Positions 37,789-45,982 of a DNA stretch of 64,000 nucleotides are shown piece by piece (position 1 is the stretch's first letter; every line of letters starts with the position of its first letter). Source of the stretch: Bradymonadales bacterium (GTDB lineage Bacteria > Myxococcota_A > Bradymonadia > JAFGEP01); contig JAFGEP010000055.1 of the NCBI GenBank assembly GCA_016931535.1, positions 1 through 64,000 of the forward strand. The letters are read 5' to 3'. The notes under the pieces are model-generated. The model was not told where the DNA came from, ran no database searches, and worked only from the letters and a program-made list of their open reading frames with translations. Position numbers and translations under genes: made by a program.

Positions 37789-40700
37789 TCATTCGACCAG
37801 GCTCTGGTAGTAGCGTCGGATCACCTCCTGGTAGGCCTCGATGCTCTGTTCCTTCATGGCGTCCAAAAGCTCCTCTCGGAACTCGGCTGGGGTTTCGTCC
37901 GCCTGTTCGGGGATCTCCACCCGCTCCACCAGGCGGTTCTCCAACCGGCGCCCCATCCGTTCTCGAGCGACCATCTGTCGCATGGACTGCCGCAGTTGAC
38001 GCAACCGCTGGAGTGCGCTTTGCTCGTCCTCTCTCGCGCCTGGCAGCTGTCCTCTCAATAGCTGGTTGCGGGCTCCCTCCATGAACTCCTGGATCTCCTG
38101 GAAGGGCGGCGTCAGCTCCTCTCCGGCCAGCGGGATCTCCTGGCTCATCTCGTCCACCCGTTGCATGAGGCTGGCCAGCTCCTCCAGGGTGATCCCCTGG
38201 GATCGGGCCAGCTCGAACAAGGTGCTCCAATCCTGGGCTGCAGGGTCCGACGAGGCCTGTCTCAGGAGCTCTTCCAGCTGGAGAGCCAGGGACTGGCTGC
38301 GCTCGGTCACCTGCCGGAGTCTCTCCTGGGCATCCTGGAAGGCTTGATGCCGAGGTGTGTGGGGCCTGCCATGAGCCAGCTCGATGGTGACCTCGAAGGA
38401 GGCCTCGCCCAGCCGATTCAGGGCCGCTCCGATCGATTCCAGGGCCAGCTCGATCCGCTCCTGGGCCAGCCGCTGATCCAGCGTTTCCAGCTGGCCATCC
38501 GCCCGTTCCAGCGATCGAGCGATATCGGTGCGCAGCCGTTCGGTTTCGATGGCCGCCAGCTGCTCGCGCATGGCCGCCACCTCGCGGCGGGCCTGCTGGA
38601 TGAAGCCGCCGAGCTGGCGTTGGACCTCGGCCATCCGGCGCTGCCGGATCTCCTGCTCCAGGGTCGCGGTATCCCCTTCGATCTGCTGCTCCTGGGACTC
38701 CAGATCGGCAACGGCGTCCATCAGCTCGCTCATCAGCCGGTCCATCTCGCTGACCGCACCTCCGCCGCCGGTCTGGCTCTCAGACACCTGGTCCAGCATG
38801 GCCTGGATCTGGGATTCCAGCTCATCCAGCGCCTCAAGCGCTCCCTCGATGTCGTTGCTGTCCATCATCTGGCGGATCCGTTCGAGCGCCTCGTTCATGT
38901 CGGCAACGTCGGCGAGCATGCCCATCTCCTGGAGGGCATCCAGGTTGTAGTGCTCCTCCGGCAGGTGCTGCATCAACTCGGCCAGCCGGCTGAGAACCTC
39001 CTCCATCCGATCCTGCAGCCGGGCCAGCTCCTGCTCGATCTGCTCGCGCAGCTCGGCATCTTGGGTCTCTCGATATTCCTCCAGGAGCTGGCGCAACCGG
39101 CTCTGGATCTCCCTGAGCTCCTGAAGGGTTCGGCTCATGCTCTCCATCCGCTGGCTCTCGATCAGCTCCTCCAGGGTCAGAACGGTCCGCTCCGTCTCCG
39201 AGACCTGCTCCACCCGTACCGGCTGGATCCGCAGCAGGTGGTAGGTCCCCAGGCTTCCCCTGTTGGCTGGCCGCTGCAGGCTGACCAGGACATTCTGCTC
39301 GCGCTGGTATAGCTGGTCCAGACGCAGGTGGGCGGAACGAAACAGCTCGAAGTCGCGCCGGAGGAACAGCTCGTCCATCTCCATGTCGCGCAGCAGGCCA
39401 CTCATCTGCTCCAGGATAGCGGACAGCTTGCCGTTGGCGGCCACCGCCTGGGTGAAAAGCTGCCGGCTCTGATCCGGGCTCAGATCCGCCGGGAGGGGTT
39501 GTGCGGGATCCCCCTCTTCGGGGGGATCGGGCAGCCGAGCCTCCAGGTAGTCGCCCAGCAAGTCCAACAGCCCCTCGAAGATCTGCGCCTCCCGCTCGAT
39601 GAGGGCCAGGTGACGTTGTTCCGGAGAGGTGATCCGGATGAGTACCTGCCGACTGCGTCCCGCCTTCGGCCCGCCGACGGTGTCGTTGTCCACCGCCTCC
39701 ACCCAGGTGACGATCTCGTCGCCCGGTTGAAGCTCCAGGGGGGCGAGATCGAAGCCGGCCACATCCTGCTGGACGAAGGTGTCCTCCAGGGTCATCAGTG
39801 TTTGCCGCCGCTCCCGCTCGACCGCCGAGGCAAAGGCATGTACGAAGGCCACCTCGGTCAGCCCGAAGTCGTCGGAGACCGAGAACTCGAAGGGGATGAG
39901 CTCCGCCGGTGCGGCTTCCACCACCGGCTGGGGAGCGGCCAACTGAACCTGGGGCACCTCGTCCGGGAGGACCGAGATGGTCCGGACGACCGGATCGACC
40001 AGGGAGTTGCCGTGTCGATCGTCGAGGCGAAACTGGTAGCTGCCGCTAGACAGGGGCGAGAAGGTGGTCCGAAGGGCCCGCTGGGCGACCTCCACCCCGA
40101 TCTCGGTCGTCACGCCGTGGTCGGGAAGATCTCCCGACCGTACCAGCAGGGTGGCCCGCCGAATCTCTCGCAAGGAGAGCGCCTCGATCGTCACCTCGGT
40201 CCCGGCCAGCACCTCGATGCGACCGGTCGGGTTGGACTCCCGGCGCAGCGGCAGCCTCGTGTAGCCGGGGAAGCGGTAGGTCACAACGATGCTGGCGACC
40301 AGGGGATCCTGCTCGATGGAAGAGGGCGCGGCGGTCGTGATGGCCAAGGTGGGCTCGAGCCAGAACAGCCGGGCGAGCCCGGTCATGGCCAGCTTGGGCC
40401 ACAGGAGAAGCAGCGCCAGCGCCAGCAACAGGCTCGCCAGCCCGGCCAGGCGAAGTCGGCTCGGCCGATACCGGGTCGGCGACTCGGCGGCGAGGGAAGC
40501 GGTTTCCGGCAACGATCGGGCCGTATGGGTCACCAGCGCCCCCATCAGCTCCGGAGATCCCGACCAGCTGCGGTCCTGTGGCCCCGATTGGCGCAACAGC
40601 CGATAGAAGGCCAAGGAGCTGGTCAGATCGTTGCGTAGCCAGGGATGTTGGCGTTCCAGCTGGTTCGCCAACCGAGAGTCCTTTCGCTCCTTGGCCCCGG

Positions 40701-40959
40701 GGATGACCAGGCGGCCAATCCACAGCCCCAGGATGGCTGCGCACCAGAGGCCCCATAACAGACCGCGAAGCCAGCCCTGAAAGAAGGCCCCCAACAGCAC
40801 CATGCCGGCCAACAGCCCAAACAGGCTGATCCAGAACGTCGCCTCCGAAACCCCCGCCATCCGCCCGCGAAGCCGCATCCGGCGAATCCGGCGTAAAAAG
40901 GTCCGGATCTGAGAGGCCTCCGCCTCCATCGGATCTGTAAGAGGCCTGAACTGGTTCAT
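37789..40959 (-). CDS. DUF4175-family membrane protein, coiled-coil-rich
   Basis: 1056 residues. Membrane helices near the N-terminus (about 40-90 and 170-195) are followed by a beta-rich region resembling DUF4175 ('VTYRFPGYTRLPLRRE', 'DDRHGN', 'FSVSDDFGLTEVAFVH'). From about 440 on it is almost wholly helical and Gln/Glu/Leu/Arg-rich, with long coiled coils (about 550-960). DUF4175 proteins are commonly encoded with MoxR, DUF58 and Bat genes; their role is unknown. First gene of the five-gene operon. Start is uncertain: ATG at 40959 or GTG at 40974, neither with a clear ribosome-binding site. Confidence 0.88.
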   Translation of the reverse strand: MNQFRPLTDPMEAEASQIRTFLRRIRRMRLRGRMAGVSEATFWISLFGLLAGMVLLGAFFQGWLRGLLWGLWCAAILGLWIGRLVIPGAKERKDSRLANQLERQHPWLRNDLTSSLAFYRLLRQSGPQDRSWSGSPELMGALVTHTARSLPETASLAAESPTRYRPSRLRLAGLASLLLALALLLLWPKLAMTGLARLFWLEPTLAITTAAPSSIEQDPLVASIVVTYRFPGYTRLPLRRESNPTGRIEVLAGTEVTIEALSLREIRRATLLVRSGDLPDHGVTTEIGVEVAQRALRTTFSPLSSGSYQFRLDDRHGNSLVDPVVRTISVLPDEVPQVQLAAPQPVVEAAPAELIPFEFSVSDDFGLTEVAFVHAFASAVERERRQTLMTLEDTFVQQDVAGFDLAPLELQPGDEIVTWVEAVDNDTVGGPKAGRSRQVLIRITSPEQRHLALIEREAQIFEGLLDLLGDYLEARLPDPPEEGDPAQPLPADLSPDQSRQLFTQAVAANGKLSAILEQMSGLLRDMEMDELFLRRDFELFRSAHLRLDQLYQREQNVLVSLQRPANRGSLGTYHLLRIQPVRVEQVSETERTVLTLEELIESQRMESMSRTLQELREIQSRLRQLLEEYRETQDAELREQIEQELARLQDRMEEVLSRLAELMQHLPEEHYNLDALQEMGMLADVADMNEALERIRQMMDSNDIEGALEALDELESQIQAMLDQVSESQTGGGGAVSEMDRLMSELMDAVADLESQEQQIEGDTATLEQEIRQRRMAEVQRQLGGFIQQARREVAAMREQLAAIETERLRTDIARSLERADGQLETLDQRLAQERIELALESIGAALNRLGEASFEVTIELAHGRPHTPRHQAFQDAQERLRQVTERSQSLALQLEELLRQASSDPAAQDWSTLFELARSQGITLEELASLMQRVDEMSQEIPLAGEELTPPFQEIQEFMEGARNQLLRGQLPGAREDEQSALQRLRQLRQSMRQMVARERMGRRLENRLVERVEIPEQADETPAEFREELLDAMKEQSIEAYQEVIRRYYQSLVE

Positions 40960-41058
40960 CGTCGGGCGCACCACCCGGATTCAACAACCGGCATCCGCCA
41001 GCGCATTCCTGGTTGAAGCCGCCACTCTTCTCGGGCGGCCTGCTGGCAGGGAGCCTAT

Positions 41059-41087
41059 GGTGTAGCAGGAGTCGCGAGGGGAATCAA
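41059..41087 (-). promoter_or_regulatory. Candidate promoter for the Bat-type operon
   Basis: On the minus strand TTGATT (41082-41087) and TACACC (41059-41064) with 17-bp spacing, about 100 bp before the DUF4175 gene. Weak match; the same TACACC occurs at the RND operon. Confidence 0.35.
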
Positions 41088-41100
41088 ACAGGCCAACAGA

Positions 41101-41547
41101 TCAGGGGGTGATGGCGACGATGATGGTGCCCGACTGGTAGCGGGGACCGGCCACGAAGAAGATCCCGCCGGGCGGCGCGGTGACCGTGGTGCCACCCCCG
41201 GGCAGGGAGACCTGCAGGCGATACGAGGAGCCGGACATACTCAACAGCGAGATCCGCAAGGTCTCGCCATTGGGCAGTCCCAGGCTCTCAGAGCTCCCCT
41301 GGTCGAGATGGACTCGATGGCTCGCCAAAAGCGAAAAGCTGTCGTACCGGCCGAAGCGCGCACGCAGCTGGGAGGCGACCGAACCCAGCGATCCGTCCAT
41401 GCCCTGGCCGCTGTTGCTGGCGAGGATCACCTGGACAGACAGGTTGGCCGACTGGGCCTGGGCCGTCCGCGGTTCGACCATGGTGATCAGCAAGACTGCT
41501 GCCCCCAGGAATGCACAGGCGAACAAGGTTCGTTTGACCCGGGACAT
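41101..41547 (-). CDS. Small secreted protein of unknown function
   Basis: 148 residues from an ATG preceded by GGAGA. A clear signal peptide (MSRVKRTLFACAFLGAAVLL, cleavage after AQA-QS) is followed by an all-beta, Ser/Gly-rich domain ('VQVILASNSGQGMDGSLGSVASQLRARFGRY', outline; then 'LPGGGTTVTAPPGGIFFVAG'). No family recognised. It follows the anti-sigma gene by 109 bp on the same strand, and could be part of the envelope response that the sigma factor controls. Longer open frame upstream lacks coding character. Confidence 0.75.
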   Translation of the reverse strand: MSRVKRTLFACAFLGAAVLLITMVEPRTAQAQSANLSVQVILASNSGQGMDGSLGSVASQLRARFGRYDSFSLLASHRVHLDQGSSESLGLPNGETLRISLLSMSGSSYRLQVSLPGGGTTVTAPPGGIFFVAGPRYQSGTIIVAITP

Positions 41548-41656
41548 GGTTGGTTTCTCCATTCGATTCCGTCGGACGGACGCGACAGAACGAAAATCAC
41601 TACCCTCGTTGCTGGGGCTCCCCATGGAGCCGCATGCCGTTGTCTCCCCCCGTGGC

Positions 41657-42550
41657 TCAGATGGGATCGGGATAGAAGCCCGGCATGGTCGGAATGACCG
41701 TGCCGTTCTCTTCCTGGCGGTCCTCCTCTGAGCGGATGTAGATGACGGGAGCATACCCGTCATAAGAGTCCACCGTGACCTGGTGTCCCGGGTTCGAGAC
41801 CACCTCGTTCACGTGGACGACCCGGATTTCGAGCTGCTGCGGGTTGGTCCAGCTGCCGTCACCTTGCGTGATGGCCGGTGCGCTGCCGGGATCCTGGCTG
41901 TGGCTGTCCCCCCCGCGGTTGAGGATCGGCACCAGGATCAAGGCGACGAGGGCTGCTGTGGCCGCACTCAACAGGATGGATCGGTATCCGCCGATGGCGG
42001 CCAGGATCCGGTCGAACCAACCGATCCGGCGTGGTTCGGGTTGTGAGGTCGGCGCCAGCCGGAACCCTCCGCGGGCCTCGATCTCATCGCCGACGGCCCG
42101 GTCGAGGCGCTGCCAGAGGGGGTTGAAGTCGGTGGAGTCGACCACCGCGCTGTCGTAGGAGCGAACCAGATCGCCCATCTCGGCAATGGCTTCCAGGCGC
42201 CGCCGTGCCGAGGGGGATGCGGCCAACCGTTCGGTTGTCTCGATCAGCGTTCGTCCTTTCAGCTCCCCATCTGCGAGGGCCTGTAGCTGGAGGTCGGTCA
42301 ACTCGGCGGCTTGGGTTTCGATACCGGCCTCGATCCTCGACCAGAGGGAATCAAAGGGGACGGAGTCCACCGCGGTCTGGATGTGTAGCCGCACCAGCGC
42401 TCCCATCTCCTGGAGCGCATCGACGCGGGCTCGGCATTGGTCGCATTGGGCGATCTCGCGCTCCAGCTGGACCCGCTCGCTGGCTGTCAGCTCGCCGTCC
42501 ATCATGGCCTCGATGGTGGCTTCCCACTTGTTGCAGTCATGCCGTTTCAT
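41657..42550 (-). CDS. Transmembrane anti-sigma factor with duplicated anti-sigma domain
   Basis: 297 residues. N-terminal zf-HC2-type anti-sigma domain (about 1-78) with Cys6, Cys36 and Cys39 (CDQC), but Glu32 where the His of H-x3-C-x2-C usually is. A second copy lies at 94-156: 'DGEL...EAIAEMGDLVR...AVVDSTDFNPLWQRLD' parallels 'DGEL...DALQEMGALVR...AVDSVPFDSLWSRIE', with no Cys. One membrane helix (about 187-206), then about 90 residues outside. It should hold the neighbouring sigma factor at the membrane until a signal releases it. It lies 210 bp after the sigma gene, unusually far for such a pair. Confidence 0.85.
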   Translation of the reverse strand: MKRHDCNKWEATIEAMMDGELTASERVQLEREIAQCDQCRARVDALQEMGALVRLHIQTAVDSVPFDSLWSRIEAGIETQAAELTDLQLQALADGELKGRTLIETTERLAASPSARRRLEAIAEMGDLVRSYDSAVVDSTDFNPLWQRLDRAVGDEIEARGGFRLAPTSQPEPRRIGWFDRILAAIGGYRSILLSAATAALVALILVPILNRGGDSHSQDPGSAPAITQGDGSWTNPQQLEIRVVHVNEVVSNPGHQVTVDSYDGYAPVIYIRSEEDRQEENGTVIPTMPGFYPDPI

Positions 42551-42747
42551 TGCCGTCCTCGATACCGCGACCTTCGGTTTCCAACACGCTGGTTGGACGG
42601 GTTATCGTGGTCATCTATTCACACCGTTGCCCAAACGCGACAGTTGCTTTTTTTCCCCACTGCTGTCCTCACTTTTGGTCATCGGTGCTTGCCACTCTAC
42701 GAGAGCCAACCAGCGGCAAACAAACAGTGTGCATCGATCGCCAGGAT

Positions 42748-42768
42748 CCCCCTTGCCGCTCTAGGGGG
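42748..42768 (-). other. Stem-loop overlapping the sigma-factor stop codon
   Basis: CCCCCT/AGGGGG arms with a 9-nt loop, spanning the stop codon (42761-42763). No T-tract follows, so it is not a standard terminator. It may stabilise or attenuate the transcript before the anti-sigma gene. Confidence 0.3.
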
Positions 42769-43354
42769 CGTCCTTCTGCTCCACGTAGGTCAAAAGCCTG
42801 GCTTGCAGGTTCCTGCGGGCGTGGTGCAGGCGGCTCATGACCGTGCCCTTGGATACCCCCATCACCTCTGCCATCTCCTGGTAGGACAACCCCTCGACCT
42901 CCCTGAGGAGGATAGCTTCCTTGTGGATGGGCGACAGATCGGCAAGCGCCCGGTCGATCTGCTCCAAGAGCTCCTTGCGACCGTATGTGCGCTGCGGATC
43001 GACCCCCAGAGTGCTGGGCATCAACCCCCCCTCGGCGTGTTCGGTGTCCCGCAACAGCCGATCGTCGTAATCGACCAGGACGTGCTTTCCACTACGCCGG
43101 ATCATGTCGATGCTGACATTGATCGCGATCCGGTACAGCCAGGTGTAGAACGAGGAGGAGCCCTCGAACTGCTCCAGGTTGTGATAGGCTTTCAGGAACG
43201 CATCCTGAGTCAGATCCATGGCGTCCTCCCGGTTGTGCACCATGCCATAGGCGATGGAGAACACCTTTTTCTGATACCGTTCGACCAGGATGCGAAACGC
43301 CTCCTTGTCCCCGTTTTTCACCCGTTTTACCAGATTGAGATCGCTGTCTTCCAA
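42761..43354 (-). CDS. ECF sigma factor (RpoE-like)
   Basis: 197 residues. Sigma region 2 (about 22-90: 'FRILVERYQKKVFSIAYGMVHNREDAMDLTQDAFLKAY', outline; 'FYTWLYRIAINVSIDMIRR') and region 4 (about 130-185: 'LADLSPIHKEAILLREVEGLSYQEMAEVMGVSKGTVMSRLHHARRNL', outline) are intact, with no region 1.1 or 3. It directs RNA polymerase to envelope or stress-type promoters under control of the downstream anti-sigma factor. Confidence 0.94.
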   Translation of the reverse strand: MEDSDLNLVKRVKNGDKEAFRILVERYQKKVFSIAYGMVHNREDAMDLTQDAFLKAYHNLEQFEGSSSFYTWLYRIAINVSIDMIRRSGKHVLVDYDDRLLRDTEHAEGGLMPSTLGVDPQRTYGRKELLEQIDRALADLSPIHKEAILLREVEGLSYQEMAEVMGVSKGTVMSRLHHARRNLQARLLTYVEQKDAP

Positions 43355-43419
43355 TCCAGACTCCGACGGACACTAGAGATGACGCCAACCAACCGCGAAT
43401 ATTCAACAGCCGGCTTCGC

Positions 43420-43454
43420 ATTGTAGAACAGCCAACTCTCTGTGGGAACGTTCC
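43420..43454 (-). promoter_or_regulatory. Promoter and palindrome upstream of the sigma-factor gene
   Basis: On the minus strand TTCCCA (43443-43448) and TACAAT (43420-43425) are 17 bp apart. The -35 lies within a perfect 10-bp palindrome GGAACGTTCC (43445-43454), which could be an operator or, since it begins GGAAC, a trace of an ECF-type -35 element. No matching ECF -10 at normal spacing was found. Confidence 0.45.
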
Positions 43455-43551
43455 TTCACCTTGTGCCGGGGTGGCCAAGGTGGTGTGACGTTGGCCTGCC
43501 CGCCAAACCACCAAGACAGCTTCCCTGCGCCCATGCTAGAGTGACGGCCCC

Positions 43552-44136
43552 ATGGACGAGACGATCATCAGAAAATTGCTGGAAGCGGTGCGGGACAGAG
43601 AAACCACCGTGGACGAGGCGGTGGGCAGACTGCGCAACCTCCCCTACCAAGATTTGGGGTTCGCCCGGGTGGACCACCACCGCGCCTTGCGACTGGGCTT
43701 CCCCGAGGTGGTCTTCGGGCAGGGGAAAACCCCGGACCAGCTGGCGCAGATCGTGACCGCCCAGATCGCCACCGGATCTACCGTGCTCGTCACCCGAGTC
43801 ACGGCAGAGGTGGCCGATGAGATCCAGGCTCGGCTGCATTGCGCGGGCCTCCGATACAACCAGCTTGCCCGGTGCCTTGTCTATCATCCCGGTGCCGCCG
43901 AGGCCGAACGCCGGGCACATGCCCCGATCGCGGTGTTGTCTGGCGGGACCTCGGACATCCCGGTGGCTGAGGAAGCAGCCGTCACCGCCGAGGTGATGGG
44001 GAACGAGATCGTTCGCCTGTGCTGCCGGAGTGACCGTGGTCAACATCGACACGGCTTTGGAGCAGGTTATGCCGCCGCTCTGATCAACCCGGAAACCAAC
44101 CTCCAGCAAGGAGGGGTGGCCGGCTCCGCCGGTTGA
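43552..44136 (+). pseudogene. larB: larB with internal deletion and compensating frameshift
   Basis: 194-residue frame; LarB is normally about 250. LarB carboxylates nicotinic acid adenine dinucleotide in making the nickel-pincer cofactor. The first ~157 residues match the family well ('LPYQDLGFARVDHHRALRLGFPEVVF', outline; 'LSGGTSDIPVAEEAAVTAEVMGNEI'). After 'VRL' (about 44019) the PurE-like core ('YDVGVAGLHRLL' to 'LNSC' in relatives, about 75 residues) is absent. The DNA then encodes the LarB end 'CAAGVTVVNID' in another frame, and near 44049-44052 a missing base returns to the first frame for 'GFGAGYAAALIN'. So two lesions leave an open but probably inactive frame; an assembly error could mimic this. 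Confidence 0.75.
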
Positions 44137-44196
44137 TCGTCATCCCCTCGTTGGGAAGCCACCGGACAGCACCTCTTTCGACAGTGGAGAAGAACG

Positions 44197-45492
44197 TTGC
44201 CGGATAGAGCCGATCACCTACACCTGGATTGTTTTTCGGGGGTTGCCGGGGACATGTTTCTGGGGGCGCTCGTCGATCTCGGCGGCCCCCTCGAGGCCAT
44301 CCAACGAGCGCTCGACGGTTTTCTGGAAGGCCGCTGGTCGGTCCGCTTCCCTCGACGGGATGCCGGTCATTCCCTGACCGGTCGGGGTGTGGAGCTGGTT
44401 TGCACGGAAACCCCAGATCAGAAGGTCGAGCGGCCCGAAGAGCAGCTTTCGGATTCGTCGGGGTTGCATGGGGCGGAACCCCGCGGGCAGTCGGACCATC
44501 GAAGCTACCGGGAGATCGTCTCCTCGATCGATCGGTCGGAGCTCACCCCGGCGGTCAAGGTCCGGGCCTGCGGCATATTCGAGCGGATCGCGCTGGCCGA
44601 ATCACGCGTCCATGGTTGCGCCCTGGATGAGGTGCACTTCCATGAGCTGGCCGGGATCGACAGCCTGGTGGATATCGTGGGGGCGTCGGTGGCCTTGGAG
44701 GAGCTTGGGATCCGGACGATCTCCTGTTCTCCCCTGCCTTTGGGGCGTGGCTTCACCGACTCGGCCCACGGCCGGATCCCCATTCCGGCTCCCGCGACCC
44801 TGGAATGTCTGATCGACGTTCCCTGCTACGACAGCGGCTTGACGACCGAGCTGGTCACTCCGACGGGGGCGGGGCTGGTCGCCTCGCTGGTGCAGGAGTT
44901 CATCTCGTTTTCCTCCATGCGCATCGCCAAGATCGGGTATGGGGCCGGCACGAGGCGCCACCCGGATCGCCCCAATCTGTTGCGGGCCATCCTCGGCAGG
45001 CGGGAGGGACAAGCTGACCTGCAAGGGGAGGAGAGCTGGGAGGTATCGGCCAACATTGACGACCAGGATCCCCAGGAGCTGGCCTCGGCGGTCGACCTGC
45101 TCTGGGAGATGGAGCCGTTGGACGTGTGGCTGACGGGGATCGTGATGAAAAAAGGGAGACCGGGGCAATGTTTGACCGTCCTGTGCCGACGGCATCAGCG
45201 GGAGGCCGTGGCGCAGGCCCTGTTGCGTCACACCAGCAGCATCGGGGTGAGGATGAGCCGCCAGATGCGACGCGTGCTGGCGCGCGAGGTCGTGATGGTC
45301 GAAACGCCCTACGGCGCCGTCCCTGTCAAGGTCGCCTTCGGTCCGGAGGGGGCCATCTGGAATGTGGCGCCTGAAGCGGATGCCTGTCTGCGGGTGGCAC
45401 GCAACCGGTCTTTGCCGTTGAAGGAGGTGCGACGGGTGGTCCTCTCTTGTGCGGTTACCCGGCTGCTTGGAGTCGAGGTGCCTCTGCCGTGA
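44197..45492 (+). CDS. larC: Nickel-pincer cofactor biosynthesis protein LarC
   Basis: 431 residues, complete in one frame (in some bacteria larC is split by a programmed frameshift). LarC inserts nickel into the pincer cofactor of lactate racemase. Family motifs: 'HLDCFSGVAGDMFLGAL', 'HGCALDEVHFHELAGIDSLVDIVG' (outline), 'PLPLGRGF', 'HGRIPIPAPAT', 'ELVTPTGAGL', 'NIDDQDPQ', 'MKKGRPGQCLTVL'. The start is a TTG with GGAGA 7 nt upstream; the protein begins right at the family N-terminus. It follows larB by 60 bp. No larA or larE in the window. Confidence 0.92.
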   Translation: MPDRADHLHLDCFSGVAGDMFLGALVDLGGPLEAIQRALDGFLEGRWSVRFPRRDAGHSLTGRGVELVCTETPDQKVERPEEQLSDSSGLHGAEPRGQSDHRSYREIVSSIDRSELTPAVKVRACGIFERIALAESRVHGCALDEVHFHELAGIDSLVDIVGASVALEELGIRTISCSPLPLGRGFTDSAHGRIPIPAPATLECLIDVPCYDSGLTTELVTPTGAGLVASLVQEFISFSSMRIAKIGYGAGTRRHPDRPNLLRAILGRREGQADLQGEESWEVSANIDDQDPQELASAVDLLWEMEPLDVWLTGIVMKKGRPGQCLTVLCRRHQREAVAQALLRHTSSIGVRMSRQMRRVLAREVVMVETPYGAVPVKVAFGPEGAIWNVAPEADACLRVARNRSLPLKEVRRVVLSCAVTRLLGVEVPLP

Positions 45493-45982
45493 ACATTGGG
45501 CAAGATCGGCCGCCCACCAATGGGGGGTGACGATCTGGTACGAGTTGAGAATGTTCGGGACACTGGTCTGGCGTGGGACGGGTGCGGATCACTGCACTCG
45601 CATGTCGCAGCCAAGGTTGGTGGCGGCGGTATGGGTACGGCTGTGGCCCATTTGCCAGAGTAGTCATGGACTGAAGGTCATAAACTGTTCATTGGCGAAC
45701 GTTGCCAGGACACCGCTCCTTTCGAGTGCTTTCGGGGGGGTCCTGTGGGGGACCGAGAATAAACCGGTTATTGACGCGCAAAATTGACATCCATTTGTTC
45801 TCTTGGGGTGGCGATCGGTAATGGAATACTGACTGGATTGACATTGTTGCACATTCCTCTATCATCTGGAGTGTCATATGGTACCGATAACTTGTCCGAC
45901 ACCAAGCAGGTTCTCAGTATACTCCGAGTTTTATGCCCTGGTCAGTGGGGGCCAGGTAACAACGAGAGGATGAAGAGGCACG
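45493..45982. promoter_or_regulatory. Long A+T-rich upstream region of the AT-hook gene
   Basis: 490 bp without a gene. From about 45660 on it is clearly richer in A+T than its surroundings. It holds a promoter (listed separately), a second TTGACA (45784-45789) without good -10, a TATACT (45918-45923), and a near-palindrome AATAAACCGGTTATT (45758-45772). It may contain binding sites for the AT-hook protein itself. No tRNA or conserved RNA recognised. Confidence 0.5.
45838..45865 (+). promoter_or_regulatory. Sigma70 promoter for the AT-hook gene
   Basis: TTGACA (45838-45843) and TATCAT (45860-45865) with 16-bp spacing, about 118 bp before the ATG. Best promoter match in the window. Confidence 0.6.

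Noticed and set aside
37697..38230. Upstream extension of the gluzincin-TPR gene
   Set aside because: It runs over the end of the DUF4175 gene in another frame, and a signal peptide with ribosome-binding site begins at 37696.
44197..45492. Possible programmed frameshift in larC
   Set aside because: The gene is open throughout and both halves of LarC are in one frame.
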